The position numbers and the translations under genes are program-made. This document shows, piece after piece, positions 10,164 to 20,611 of a stretch of 64,000 bases of DNA. The stretch comes from an archaeon (GTDB lineage: Archaea; Aenigmatarchaeota; Aenigmatarchaeia; QMZP01; JAFGSV01). The stretch is taken from NCBI GenBank assembly GCA_028279705.1, contig JANQNF010000024.1:236257-300256 (forward strand), read 5' to 3'. The stretch's first letter is position 1. Each line of letters begins with the position of its first letter. The notes under the pieces were generated by a model. The model did not search any database and was not told the origin of the DNA. It was given only the letters and a program-made list of their open reading frames with translations.

Positions 10164-11000
10164 TTATCGATTTAAATCATTTAGAAATACCCTGTCCGTC
10201 CTTGCCACGGTATCACCCTTGCTCACGTATTTTGCAAGACAGACTATCCTCCCCGCTTCGTTGAAAACGACTATGTAATCGTCTTCTTCCACGTTACCGT
10301 CAGCTTCCTTTACGAATTCCTTCTTCACCGGAGCGCCGTTTCTGACGAGTTTTTCCTTGTCTTCCTTTATGACGAGCCTTGGCAGCTTTAGCGGTTCCAG
10401 GGCGTCCTCGATCGGCATCAGCAGCTGCCTTATCGTGTTTTCGGACATATCATTTAGTTGATCAATGGTAACGGAATTCTCGGCATTAAACGGTCCCACT
10501 TTCGTCCTGCGAAGCTCTGTCAGGTGTGCACCACATCCAAGCTTCTCCCCTGCGTCGTGTGCGATCTTTCGTATGTACGTGCCGGCTTCGCAGAGCACGC
10601 GGAACTTAACGTCGCGCTCATTCTTCTCCACGACCTCGATCTCATGGACCTTCCTTATCCTGGGCTTTCTTGCAACGGCAGACTTTACCGGGGGCGTCTG
10701 CGTTATTTCGCCTACAAACGTCGAAAGAACGTCTTCTACCCGCTTTCTGTCAACATCCCCGTGAACCTTCATGACACCAACGTATTCCTTGTCAAGGCCA
10801 GTGAGAACAGGCATGGCTTTCCTGGCCTCGCCAAGCGCTATCAGAAGGAGACCCGTGGCGTTAGGGTCAAGCGTTCCGGAGTGTCCCGCTTTCCTGACCC
10901 CGAGAATCTTTGACACATTCTCGACTACGTCAAATGATGTAGGTCCCTTGGGCTTGTCTATCAGTATGACAGAATTGTGAAGCAGGCTTTCAAGCGTCAT
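10164..11000 (-). CDS. cbf5: tRNA/rRNA pseudouridine synthase Cbf5/TruB family with PUA domain
   Basis: LIDKPKGPTSFDVV, GHSGTLDPNATGLL, C-terminal PUA-like region. Confidence 0.9.
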   Translation of the reverse strand: MTLESLLHNSVILIDKPKGPTSFDVVENVSKILGVRKAGHSGTLDPNATGLLLIALGEARKAMPVLTGLDKEYVGVMKVHGDVDRKRVEDVLSTFVGEITQTPPVKSAVARKPRIRKVHEIEVVEKNERDVKFRVLCEAGTYIRKIAHDAGEKLGCGAHLTELRRTKVGPFNAENSVTIDQLNDMSENTIRQLLMPIEDALEPLKLPRLVIKEDKEKLVRNGAPVKKEFVKEADGNVEEDDYIVVFNEAGRIVCLAKYVSKGDTVARTDRVFLNDLNR

Positions 11001-11041
11001 GGTTTAATTTACCCCAGAACTAGGTTAAATATACTGATCAA

Positions 11042-11248
11042 TCAGTACGATCTTAGAGGGTTAGGTATAGAATTCGTGTCACTTAAACTGAACGCCTGGA
11101 CTCCCAAATCATTCGAAAGTGCGTCCAGTATCTTCTTACTATTGTCTCCGCCGTATCTTTCCAGCGCAATTCGAATTTTGGTTCCAAGTGCTACATTTTC
11201 ATCTTCAAATCTTATCTCTTCTGTGTAATTATTCCCGTTAACTTTCAT
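11042..11248 (-). CDS. hypothetical protein
   Basis: 68 aa ORF without overlap with other coding sequence. Confidence 0.35.
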   Translation of the reverse strand: MKVNGNNYTEEIRFEDENVALGTKIRIALERYGGDNSKKILDALSNDLGVQAFSLSDTNSIPNPLRSY

Positions 11249-11303
11249 ATCTCCAATTCTTCAGGTTCCCTTATATTCCTATGCTAAATAAAGTATATAC
11301 CTC

Positions 11304-12386
11304 ATGCATATTGTATTTACAGTCGGTACGGAACTTTTCCCCCTTAAAAAGTTTTCTGTGATTAGTAAACTCATGAATTACGCCAGGCACGTCATGGGGG
11401 AAGATAATCTCACGAAGATGAGTGGCGATGAGTTCGTAACAAAGCTTCTTTCGGGTGAGAAGGACCTTCGGCACATATACGTAGAAGACTGGTTCGACCT
11501 TTCCGGCCATGACGGATTCGGCGAACTCAACGAATATTTCCGTTCAGAATATGCAGGCAGGAGGAGGCTTGCCGACGCTCAGTGTAAAAAGGAAGATACG
11601 GGCTACTGCATGGACGGCGGGGGTCTCCCCATGGTAGACCATGACGAAAGGGTCGACATCAGCGGCTCCCGCATCATGCACATGAATGCGAGAGGACTAT
11701 ATATGCCCTTTCTCATTGCCCAGGGTTCGCAGCTTTCCTATTCCGATTTCAGTTCAGGAATCCTGGACTTTTCTGATTTTTTCGGTTCTGCAATGGCTTC
11801 TGTTCTGATGCGCGATGCCCGTATAAGGAAATGCAACTTTAGCGGGTGCTACATGCCGATGTCTGATTTCATGCACGCCAGGGCAAGGGGAAGCGACTTT
11901 TCGCACTCGGACATAGAGGATTCAATCATGTTTTACATCAACGCTCCGTACAGCTTCTGGAACGGAGCTGAAATGAACAAAGGCACGAATTTCTACCGTG
12001 CTGTTATAACTTGTGCAGATTTCGATAAATCACGCATAGATTCATCGATTTTCCAGAAAGTCATGGGGGAGAATGCCAAATTCAACCATGTCTACGTCGC
12101 CGGCTTACCAGACTTTTCATATTCGTTCATCAAGAACGCCAAGTTCACCGGAACGGATACGAAATCTATAAAAACGACCGGGGCTTTCGTGGCAGGTACG
12201 CCCTTTGAACAGTCTTACGATGACCCACAAATCATTGAAAGGAAGCCTGAGTTGTTTCCGCGCCTGAACATAGAGACTGGAAAAACTGAATGGGACGAAG
12301 GTGACCCGCACGTCCAGTACAGGATAGAGGCAGCTATAAGAATGATTTCGTATATGAACGGCCTGCCGTGCACCTTCGACACGTGA
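11304..12386 (+). CDS. pentapeptide-repeat-like protein
   Basis: Central region with pentapeptide periodicity (CNFSGCYMPMSDFMHARARGSDFSHSDIEDS, NFYRAVITCADFDKSRID). Confidence 0.55.
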   Translation: MHIVFTVGTELFPLKKFSVISKLMNYARHVMGEDNLTKMSGDEFVTKLLSGEKDLRHIYVEDWFDLSGHDGFGELNEYFRSEYAGRRRLADAQCKKEDTGYCMDGGGLPMVDHDERVDISGSRIMHMNARGLYMPFLIAQGSQLSYSDFSSGILDFSDFFGSAMASVLMRDARIRKCNFSGCYMPMSDFMHARARGSDFSHSDIEDSIMFYINAPYSFWNGAEMNKGTNFYRAVITCADFDKSRIDSSIFQKVMGENAKFNHVYVAGLPDFSYSFIKNAKFTGTDTKSIKTTGAFVAGTPFEQSYDDPQIIERKPELFPRLNIETGKTEWDEGDPHVQYRIEAAIRMISYMNGLPCTFDT

Positions 12387-12418
12387 ACAAATTTACATTG
12401 CTGCATGCAATAATAATC

Positions 12419-13213
12419 ATGCGCGTCGAAAGCTACGAACTTCAGATAGCAAAAACCTGCAGGAAATGCTACACAATGTTCGATTATACGAGGAACTACT
12501 GCTGTGCAAAAGACAACGAGTCCTGCTTCGCTGACGAGCTTCTGGTGAAGAAGGGAGTGCAGCAGGACGGCAAGATGGCAGAGAAGCTTTTCATTACAGG
12601 CAGGATAGACCAGTCCAGAAATATCACCAGCATGAAAATGCATCGCGGGAGGTTCAGGAATGAGTGCATGGTGTTCAACTACAGGCCACCCGGGTGCAGG
12701 TCGCACTTCTGCTGGCGCTGGAACGAATACATAAAAGGGCATCCAAAGGACATGGTTTATGCAAACCTGAATGTCGTCTCAAGGAAAACCCTTTTCGACA
12801 CGCTTCGAAGAGAGTTCGAGTATGGGATCAAACTTGCCTATCCCGGAGGCTTCATAGTATACGTTTCTGATGAGAATGACTGTGAAAAGCTAAAAAATGA
12901 CATAGAGAAATTACTCGACGGGATGAAGATAGAGCACTTCGCCTCCAATGCGCATCTCATGAACCCAGAGAAGAACGAAAAGCCCGGGGTTGAGATAATA
13001 GTGGACACCGAGGGCATACTTCAAAAGCAGGGACTTTTCAACACGATAATAAACAACAACATGTTCATGCTCGTACGGATGAAGATGAGCATGGCGTCTG
13101 CCGGTCACGGGCATTCGAATATAATGATAACTACTGCGGACCCGGAAAAGATCGCTACTGAAACGCCCGCATCGCTTAAGTCGTTTCACGCGCTGATGGC
13201 GTTCCAGTTATAG
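12419..13213 (+). CDS. YkgJ-like Cys-cluster protein
   Basis: CRKCYTMFDYTRNYCC ... CMVFNYRPPGCRSHFCW resembles the YkgJ-type RPxxCRxxPC cluster; start chosen at MRVESYEL. Confidence 0.5.
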   Translation: MRVESYELQIAKTCRKCYTMFDYTRNYCCAKDNESCFADELLVKKGVQQDGKMAEKLFITGRIDQSRNITSMKMHRGRFRNECMVFNYRPPGCRSHFCWRWNEYIKGHPKDMVYANLNVVSRKTLFDTLRREFEYGIKLAYPGGFIVYVSDENDCEKLKNDIEKLLDGMKIEHFASNAHLMNPEKNEKPGVEIIVDTEGILQKQGLFNTIINNNMFMLVRMKMSMASAGHGHSNIMITTADPEKIATETPASLKSFHALMAFQL

Positions 13214-13260
13214 AAACATATTTAAAAGGTCGTCTCAATGTAAATTAAGAAGTGATGTAA

Positions 13261-13437
13261 ATGCCAAAACAGAGATTCCCTGAAGCTGAGGAAAGGCTTT
13301 TCCACAGGGTTTTCATATGCATGAAATGCGGAGCCAAGATACGTTCAGACCTCCTGAAGGTCAGGGACGGCAAGGCAAAATGCAGGCAGTGCAAGACAAA
13401 GCAGCTCAGACCGAAGCATAAAGAACATAAGGCTTGA
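13261..13437 (+). CDS. rpl40e: 50S ribosomal protein L40e (absent from ORF track because of length)
   Basis: Translated by hand: MPKQRFPEAEERLFHRVFICMKCGAKIRSDLLKVRDGKAKCRQCKTKQLRPKHKEHKA*. Confidence 0.92.
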   Translation: MPKQRFPEAEERLFHRVFICMKCGAKIRSDLLKVRDGKAKCRQCKTKQLRPKHKEHKA

Positions 13438-13447
13438 GGTTAGTCCC

Positions 13448-14323
13448 ATGTGGCCGTTACTTGAAATGATGAGACCACTTAATTGTGCGATGTCAACTTT
13501 CAGTGCAGTCATCGGTGCAGTTCTCGTGACCGTTGCCTTTTCCCCGCAGGTTTTCCTGGCATTGGCTGCAGTTTTTCTCATAACCGGTGCGGGTAATGTC
13601 ATCAATGATTACATAGACGTAGACTCTGACAGGATAAACCGGCCGCGAAGGCCCATACCATCAGGAAGGGTGAAAAAACGGACAGCTCTTCTTTACAGCA
13701 TACTCCTTTTTGCTGCGGGCATACTTATCACTGTTGCCATGAACAACGTTCTTTGTTTAATCATAGCCGCTGTAAACACACTCGTACTGATAGTCTATTC
13801 GTCCCACCTCCAGAACAAGGTCCTTTTCGGAAACTTCGCAGTGGCATACCTTGCCAGCTCCACGATCCTTTTCGGAGGCGCTGCGGCAGGCGACGTCACA
13901 GTCCCGCTTCTTCTGATGCTACTTGCAGGACTTGCGACGTTTTCAAGGGAGATAGTCAAGGATCTTGAGGATCTCCAGGGCGACAGGACGTCTTTTCTTA
14001 AGAAGATGACTTCCAGGATGAAGGAATCATTCGGTGACAGGTTCAGGGTGGGCACATCCGGCATAAAGCTCAAGTACAAGACCATATACGCCATACTTTT
14101 CGCTTCATTCAGCCTGTGGCTTGCTATAGTGATCTCGATAATACCATACGCGTGGGGGATCCTCGGCGATTTCTATCTTGCCGTCCTCGTTCCGACTGAC
14201 GCGGTATTCGTTCTCGCATCGCTTGTACTGATACACCGAAGGAACTATAAACTCGTAAGCAAGTTGATAAAGATAGGCATGGCTCTTGGACTCATTGCTT
14301 TCCTTGTCGGTGCAGCCTTCTGA
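13448..14323 (+). CDS. UbiA-family prenyltransferase (probable digeranylgeranylglyceryl phosphate synthase)
   Basis: NDYIDVDSDRINRPRRPIPSG and FSREIVKDLEDLQGD motifs, multiple TM segments. Confidence 0.88.
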   Translation: MWPLLEMMRPLNCAMSTFSAVIGAVLVTVAFSPQVFLALAAVFLITGAGNVINDYIDVDSDRINRPRRPIPSGRVKKRTALLYSILLFAAGILITVAMNNVLCLIIAAVNTLVLIVYSSHLQNKVLFGNFAVAYLASSTILFGGAAAGDVTVPLLLMLLAGLATFSREIVKDLEDLQGDRTSFLKKMTSRMKESFGDRFRVGTSGIKLKYKTIYAILFASFSLWLAIVISIIPYAWGILGDFYLAVLVPTDAVFVLASLVLIHRRNYKLVSKLIKIGMALGLIAFLVGAAF

Positions 14324-14372
14324 ATTCTAGCAGAAAAAACATTAATTATAGAAAACGCAAATATTATACTGT

Positions 14373-16448
14373 ATGACAAAACCGCGAAAAATGCTGAACC
14401 AATGTTTACTGTGCATTTTTTCAGTCCTGTTCATCTGCACTCATGCATCGGCCCAGATGACCCACCAGGCAGCCGAGATAGAAGCCGGGACGATAGGTGG
14501 TACACTTACCGTGGAAGAGCCGGTCGGCTACAGCGTTGGCAGGGTTGGGATAGGCGATAGCACGCCGTCCACCGCACTGGACGTAAACGGGGACGTCCAT
14601 GTGCCTTCGGGAAGGTCGTACAGGATAGGCTCGCTCAACGACAGGAGCTACCGCTTGAGGTTGCACCTGTCCAGTTCTACAAAGGATGCTTACATAGACT
14701 ACTACGACGACCTGCATTTCAGGTCAGGGTCGTCAAGCAGCAGCGACAGGGTTATATTCAAGTCCAACGGCAGGGTGGGGATAGGTGAATTCAACCCTTC
14801 TGCAAAGCTTGAGGTCAGTGGTGACATACTCGCTGATATCATCAGCATAACATCCACTGCCAACATCAACGAGATATGCGACGAGGCTGGCCAGAACTGC
14901 AAAGACGTTTCCGGCGGATGGTCTACTGGTGCTACCCAGACTTTAAGCGTTTCTGACGGCACGATAACGCTCTCTGACGGCGGAGGCAGCGTTGACTGTG
15001 AAGAGATAACTGGGGATGCCGGCCTTTGTGACAGCGTTGATGATGTCGGCGTGGGTTCCTGTACAGACGTTAACGACTGTGACATAACTGCAGAGGACGT
15101 CTCGTGCACGGGCTGCGTTGATGCAACAGACGTCAGTGCCAGCATAGGTACCTGCAGCAACATATGCACGGACGCCGACAGCAATGCAAAGACGCTGTGT
15201 GCTGATAATGAATTCCTCGCAGGAGACACGACTACTGACTGCTGGACAGCTACGGAGATAGTTACGGCAGGGGGCGGAAGCGGTGGCGGCAGCAGTTTCT
15301 GGGAGAGCAGCATCTACGGGATAAAGTACGCTTCCGGAAACGTCGGTGTTGAGAGGGACCCAAGAAACAACATCGAGTTTGACGTTTCAGGTGACATAAG
15401 GGCGACTGGTACAATATGTGACACGAACGGGTGCATAGGCAGTGGTTCGGGTGATGGCCATTCACTCGACGCTTCCGACGGAAGTCCTGCCAACGCGGTT
15501 TATGTCGACAGTGCAGGGGATGTTGGGATAGGTACAACATCAGCAACTGCTGCCCTTCACATAAGGGACACTTCCATTGACGGTACTCCGGGCGTCAGCG
15601 GTGTCCAGATAGCTGGCGGCGGAAGCTATGCTGCAATAGAGCTTACCGGAACCAGCGGAGGATACATCGACTTCAATAACGAACCTGACAGTTCGGACTA
15701 TGATGCAAGGATAATAGTCTGGGATGGATACGAAGACAGGCTTGACATCGACGGGGCAGGACTTGCCGCTTCGAGCTACTGTGACGAGAACGGCATGGGC
15801 TGTGTTGATGCAAGCACGCTCAGGAGAAGGGCGAAGTGCCCGCTTTATACTGCAGACAGGAATCTTCACAGGTACGGCCACTGGTCGTGGAGGTCAGGTA
15901 ATACCCTGATTCAGTTATATGACGGCTTTGTCAACACTTACGGAGTCAATGTCGAAGAAAACACTGCAAATAACGATGAGTGGCTTGTATGGGACTATTG
16001 CACGGAGAATTCAGACGGCACGGTTACATTCAACAACCCAAGGCTTGTCGACGGCAATGACAACAGATGCTTCCATCCAGGCAATCCTGGCAGCAGCAAC
16101 TACAGGAACGGCTTTTTCCTTGCGTCAAATAAAGCGGGCGAGTGTACCATCGGTTCTCATTCACGCTTCCGTCCTCTCAGCACCAACACAAGGAGCATGT
16201 TCTGCTACGAGCTGGGTTTCACCGGAGGTGCATCGTCATACACTTCAACATCACATAACACTTGGTACTATGCGACATATTCCACCACCAACGGGTACAC
16301 GGACGGCTACTGGGTGAGGAGCGGAAACGGGAACAAAGGTTCAAAGTCGGGCATGATACGTACCGTGACGTGCAAGGCACCTTCAGTTGACTGCTCACTT
16401 ACGCGTCCACCGACCTGTATAATTCCAGGCGACTTCTACCTATCCTGA
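14373..16448 (+). CDS. secreted tail-fibre-like/adhesin-like protein, paralogue of 26580-28190
   Basis: Signal peptide ending ASAQ; repeated VGIGxxxPSxxLxVxGDI modules; Gly-rich linkers; unique C-terminal domain. Confidence 0.7.
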   Translation: MTKPRKMLNQCLLCIFSVLFICTHASAQMTHQAAEIEAGTIGGTLTVEEPVGYSVGRVGIGDSTPSTALDVNGDVHVPSGRSYRIGSLNDRSYRLRLHLSSSTKDAYIDYYDDLHFRSGSSSSSDRVIFKSNGRVGIGEFNPSAKLEVSGDILADIISITSTANINEICDEAGQNCKDVSGGWSTGATQTLSVSDGTITLSDGGGSVDCEEITGDAGLCDSVDDVGVGSCTDVNDCDITAEDVSCTGCVDATDVSASIGTCSNICTDADSNAKTLCADNEFLAGDTTTDCWTATEIVTAGGGSGGGSSFWESSIYGIKYASGNVGVERDPRNNIEFDVSGDIRATGTICDTNGCIGSGSGDGHSLDASDGSPANAVYVDSAGDVGIGTTSATAALHIRDTSIDGTPGVSGVQIAGGGSYAAIELTGTSGGYIDFNNEPDSSDYDARIIVWDGYEDRLDIDGAGLAASSYCDENGMGCVDASTLRRRAKCPLYTADRNLHRYGHWSWRSGNTLIQLYDGFVNTYGVNVEENTANNDEWLVWDYCTENSDGTVTFNNPRLVDGNDNRCFHPGNPGSSNYRNGFFLASNKAGECTIGSHSRFRPLSTNTRSMFCYELGFTGGASSYTSTSHNTWYYATYSTTNGYTDGYWVRSGNGNKGSKSGMIRTVTCKAPSVDCSLTRPPTCIIPGDFYLS

Positions 16449-16494
16449 CTGAAAGATGCCACTTTATCGGTATCACATTTTTAAGAAAGCTATG

Positions 16495-16821
16495 TCAATT
16501 CACAATATGGGACTTTACAAGTACGTTACGAACAGGACCCTGCCAAACAAGGCGGGTGAAGAGAAAGGGAAGATAAAGGTACTGGTGCCAAACGACTCTG
16601 ATACAGCCCAGGTTGACTATGTTTGTCCCGAATGTGAGTTCTCTGAGCATAGAGAGCAGGAATGGGCGAGGCCTTTCGTGGTCACTTGCTCCAAATGCAA
16701 CGCCAATATCAAAATACCCAAGCTCAAGGAAGAGATGAAGAAAGAGAAGCAGAGGGAGAAGCAAAAACAGAAGCGCCTCGAAAAGAAGATGCTGGAAGAG
16801 CGAAGAGCGAACAGCAGCTAG
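16495..16821 (+). CDS. zinc-ribbon protein with charged C-terminal helix
   Basis: CPECEFSEHREQEWARPFVVTCSKCNANI; K/E/Q-rich tail; start at MSIHNMGLY. Confidence 0.6.
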   Translation, partial: SIHNMGLYKYVTNRTLPNKAGEEKGKIKVLVPNDSDTAQVDYVCPECEFSEHREQEWARPFVVTCSKCNANIKIPKLKEEMKKEKQREKQKQKRLEKKMLEERRANSS

Positions 16822-17188
16822 CGTCTTATTATATAAACATATAGCTTTTTCGGTGCATCTTTCAAGAACCCAGGTGCTCCGCCCCTCCCACAGGCTCGGT
16901 GGCGTTTGTTTGTTTTGAATCAAATTTTTACAAAAAAATAGTATAAACATATAATAATACACATACCAGTACAAACATATAATAAAACCACTGATAACGA
17001 TTACGCAACGAAAATGCCCAAAACATGAAACTTCCAGAAATTCGAAAATGCCGCCTTATTGTAGATACGTAATATGTACTGGAAAAAATTTTGCGAATTT
17101 TTCATAACTGTATGGGACCGCTTTCTGCAATTTTTCCGGATTATTACCCCCAGTTATGGCATTTTGGAAGTTATGGGCAGAAATAAGC

Positions 17189-18445
17189 TCATTTCTTTCC
17201 CTGTCGTATGGTAAGTGCCAGACCGGCACCGAGCAGGCAGGCTATCCCCGCCGGCATGAAGGCCATGAGGAATGATCCGGTCGTGTCCCTGACGAATCCG
17301 CCGAGCATCGGGCCAGCTATCCCGGCTATGCCGTATGCTGTGAATATGAACGGGTAGTTTGAACCCACGTTCTTCGTCCCGAACAGCCTGGACGTCATTA
17401 CAGGGAAAAGCGCGAAATTGCCGCCAAAATTAAAGCCTATGGCAGAGGCGTATATTGCAAGCATTACCGGAGTATTCGCGCCGTTGAACAGCGTGAGCAT
17501 GAGCAGTCCCTGCAGCAGACACATAAGGAATATGGCGAGCTTCGGACCTATGGTGTCGGATATTCTTCCCCAGGCTATCCTTCCGATTCCATTTAAGATA
17601 GCATACCATGCCATGGCCGTTCCCGCAGCAACACCTGCGGCTGCCACCTCCATGCCACCTGCCTGGAGTGCGTCAATTCCGAAAAGCTTGATGTTACCTA
17701 TGACCATGAGCCCTGCCATGCCGCTGAATATGAAGATTGCCCATGTGGTCCAGAATCCAATCTTCTTAAGCATCTGCTGCCAGATGATGTTCTCATTATC
17801 AGCACTCTTGCCATCTCCGGACTTCTCCTCTTTCATACCCTTTACCTTGTATCCCTTGGGAGGGTCAACCATCCAAATGGAGCCCACAATAACCATTGCA
17901 GCGAAAGCTATCCCGTAGTAGAGGAAGACTGTCTGGACGCCGAGGTTTTCGATGAGATTGAACCATTCTCCTGCGACCTTGACCCAGATTGTTGCACCGA
18001 ATCCGAATCCTGCCACGGCGAGTCCCGATATGAGACCCTTTCTGTCAGGGAACCATTTCATGCCAACCGAAATGGGAACAACATAAGCAAGACCTATTCC
18101 CGCACCGCCTACTATCCCTATCAGGACGAACTGCGCGATGAACGACGATCCGAAGAATGCGGCAAGTATGTACCCGGCCCCAAGCACCAATCCACCTGCC
18201 ATCGCCATCTTCCTGGGACCATATTTTTTCATCTTTATTCCAGAAAGAATCATGACGACCGCGAACGTGAAGAGTCCCGCTGAGAACACTGCCTGCGTTT
18301 CAGGTACAGAGAAACCATACGGAGCTTCGGTGAGCGCTTTTGTGAAAACTGACCATGCGTAGATCGCACCCAGTGCAAGTTGTATAAGCACTGCGCCAAT
18401 TACTACAAGCCACCTGTTGAAAGTCTTGTTTTCACCCATTCTCAA
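17189..18445 (-). CDS. MFS transporter, oxalate/formate antiporter (OFA) type
   Basis: GAIYAWSVFTKAL, 12 TM pattern, GMKWFPDRKGLISGLAVAGFGFGA. Confidence 0.88.
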   Translation of the reverse strand: MRMGENKTFNRWLVVIGAVLIQLALGAIYAWSVFTKALTEAPYGFSVPETQAVFSAGLFTFAVVMILSGIKMKKYGPRKMAMAGGLVLGAGYILAAFFGSSFIAQFVLIGIVGGAGIGLAYVVPISVGMKWFPDRKGLISGLAVAGFGFGATIWVKVAGEWFNLIENLGVQTVFLYYGIAFAAMVIVGSIWMVDPPKGYKVKGMKEEKSGDGKSADNENIIWQQMLKKIGFWTTWAIFIFSGMAGLMVIGNIKLFGIDALQAGGMEVAAAGVAAGTAMAWYAILNGIGRIAWGRISDTIGPKLAIFLMCLLQGLLMLTLFNGANTPVMLAIYASAIGFNFGGNFALFPVMTSRLFGTKNVGSNYPFIFTAYGIAGIAGPMLGGFVRDTTGSFLMAFMPAGIACLLGAGLALTIRQGKK

Positions 18446-18661
18446 AACAACTCTGTTTTTTTGTTAGTTTTTAGTCCGCGAGGCTTATAAAGTTTTCACG
18501 ATTGCAGGGCTTACTTTACTATACCCGGTCCCCATTATGGAACTTCTTCCATTCATATACAAGTGACCCTGAATAAATTTCTGCGAAGAAATCTGCGAAT
18601 TGTTTCGTTTCAGGCTTTTACATAGAGAGCCGCTGTTCTTACCTCACTTGTAGGTCGTTTA

Positions 18662-19033
18662 CTAGCCGCTTCCAGTCAGGAGAAGGTTTTCGGGGAGCAC
18701 ATTTTCAGAACCAGGGAACATCTGCCTGAAGTCTGACACCATGGTCACTGCCACGTAAATGAACAGTATGAACAATATGCAGAACACGACGAGCGCTATT
18801 ATAATCTTGGTACGACCGCCACTCTTCTTTTCTTCACCCTTTTCTGCGTTCACTGCAGGCGGTTGCCCCGCTACAGGTCCGGGCCTGACAGGCGCTCCCT
18901 GGGCAGCTTCGACACCTTCAGCTATCGCCTCTTCGGGCCAGCCGCTTTTCCTGAGGGTACTTTTTATGCCTTCTATTGCCACCCCTTTCTTCAGGTTGCT
19001 CTTTACGTATTCAACAACTTGCGGGTCTGCCAT
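18662..19033 (-). CDS. small single-TM protein
   Basis: 123 aa; VVEYVKSNLKKGVAIEGIKSTLRKSGWPEEAI N-terminal helix domain, TM IIIALVVFCILFILFIYVAV. Confidence 0.65.
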   Translation of the reverse strand: MADPQVVEYVKSNLKKGVAIEGIKSTLRKSGWPEEAIAEGVEAAQGAPVRPGPVAGQPPAVNAEKGEEKKSGGRTKIIIALVVFCILFILFIYVAVTMVSDFRQMFPGSENVLPENLLLTGSG

Positions 19034-19042
19034 TAAACATCC

Positions 19043-20611
19043 TCATGAATCTTCCTTGACCCTCTCCAACACGGACTTCGGGTCAGCGTAGTATTCTGAC
19101 ACCAGTTTACCGACTTCGTTTATGTCGTTTATGCCCTTCTCTGTCATCCATTCAAGTATCTTCTTCTTCTCTGCCAGATTCTTTGCAAGGTCCTCGTCAT
19201 CCATTCCCGTGAAAAGCTTGATGTCATTTAGCACGCGGTGGGACTTGCCCCACTGCATTATCTGGTCCTTACTCGGTATCCACCTGAACACGGTGTTAAG
19301 TTCTATCCTCATCTCTTCCATACCTCCTGATGAAATGAGCTCGCTTACCTCAAGAAGCCTCCTGACGTTCCTTCTCCTGTCCCTGTGCATGACAGCGATC
19401 AACTGAAGCGATGCAAGCATGGTCTGGGGTATGTTTATCGGCGGGTTTACAAGCCTCCTGAACGTCTCCTCTGCAGTGTTTGCGTGCAGCGTTGAATATA
19501 CGGAGTGTCCCGTGTGTATGGCCTCGAAAAGCACTTCAGCTTCCCTGCTTCTCCTTATTTCACCCACAAGCACCCTGTCAGGCCTCATCCTAAGCGAGTT
19601 TATCATAAGATCCAGCATGCTGACTTCTCCCTTGCCCTCGGGGTTTGGCGGCCTTGTCGTCAGCGGCACCCAGTGCATGAATTTTGGCAGCTGCAGTTCC
19701 CTTGTCTCCTCAATGGAAATTACCCTGTGGTTTGGCGGTATGAACGACGTGAGCACGTTTAGCAGGCTGGTCTTTCCGCTTGCCGTTCCTCCCGCTACGA
19801 CTATGTTGAGCTCGTACTGTATGGCAAGCCACAAGAATGCGGCAACGTCAGATGTCAGCGTTCCCTCCCTTATGAAGTCGGTTATTGCCCACGGCCTCCT
19901 TGCAAACTTCCTCACAGTAAGAGTGTTTCCGTTTGAAGATATCGGAAAGAGCGTCGCATTCGCCCTGTCACCCGAAGTCATGTAAGCGTCCATGAGCGGC
20001 TCGAGGTTCGTTATCTGCGTTCCTACTCTCCTTCCTATGAGCGCTGCGTAGTTGTAGGTCGTGGTCTCAGACGGCAGGTATATGTTCGTCTTAAGCCACC
20101 CAAGTTTCATGTGGTATGCCCACAGCGAATCCTTGGAAGAATTGATGACGACCTCCTCGACGTTCTTGTCCTGAAGCAGCATCTCTATTATGCCCAGCCC
20201 AAGTGAATTGTGCATGAGTATGCCGGCAAGCGTCCTCTGCTTCTTTATCGAGAGATGGGGCATGTCGTCTCTTACCATGCCAAACGCCTTTGAAAGGAAC
20301 TTCTCCCGAAGATCCTTCATCTCATCCGGGCCCAGCACTTCACCGAATGGTATCACGGTCTCCTCTATCATCCTCTCCCTTATGTTGTCAAGTACAGCGT
20401 TTGTAGCTGGCTCTATCTCCGGCACTTCAATCTTGTATATGGGCACGTATTCGTTTGGCTCCCATGATATCGTGACAACCGCGGGGACGCCGTCGTACTC
20501 GAAATCGTACTTTCCTATCACCTTGGTCTTGCTCACGTTTACTGCGGCCACTTCTCCTATATCCTCGTTTTTCTTGACATTGTCTTTCAAGACCTTACTT
20601 TTTCTTGTCAT
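19043..20611 (-). CDS. type II/IV secretion-system (GspE/ArlI-like) ATPase
   Basis: Walker A VAGGTASGKTSLLN, ISIEETRELQLP, VLVGEIRRSREAEVLFEAIHTGHSVYSTLHA. Confidence 0.93.
   Translation of the reverse strand: MTRKSKVLKDNVKKNEDIGEVAAVNVSKTKVIGKYDFEYDGVPAVVTISWEPNEYVPIYKIEVPEIEPATNAVLDNIRERMIEETVIPFGEVLGPDEMKDLREKFLSKAFGMVRDDMPHLSIKKQRTLAGILMHNSLGLGIIEMLLQDKNVEEVVINSSKDSLWAYHMKLGWLKTNIYLPSETTTYNYAALIGRRVGTQITNLEPLMDAYMTSGDRANATLFPISSNGNTLTVRKFARRPWAITDFIREGTLTSDVAAFLWLAIQYELNIVVAGGTASGKTSLLNVLTSFIPPNHRVISIEETRELQLPKFMHWVPLTTRPPNPEGKGEVSMLDLMINSLRMRPDRVLVGEIRRSREAEVLFEAIHTGHSVYSTLHANTAEETFRRLVNPPINIPQTMLASLQLIAVMHRDRRRNVRRLLEVSELISSGGMEEMRIELNTVFRWIPSKDQIMQWGKSHRVLNDIKLFTGMDDEDLAKNLAEKKKILEWMTEKGINDINEVGKLVSEYYADPKSVLERVKEDS

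Noticed and set aside
13448-14323. UbiA gene as quinone biosynthesis
   Set aside because: Archaeal lipid DGGGP synthase is the more parsimonious role; no quinone genes are adjacent, though substrate cannot be proven from sequence
16842-16974. SRP RNA or RNase P RNA in the GC-rich intergenic segment
   Set aside because: I could not match any diagnostic conserved motif of either RNA, so only an unnamed candidate is reported
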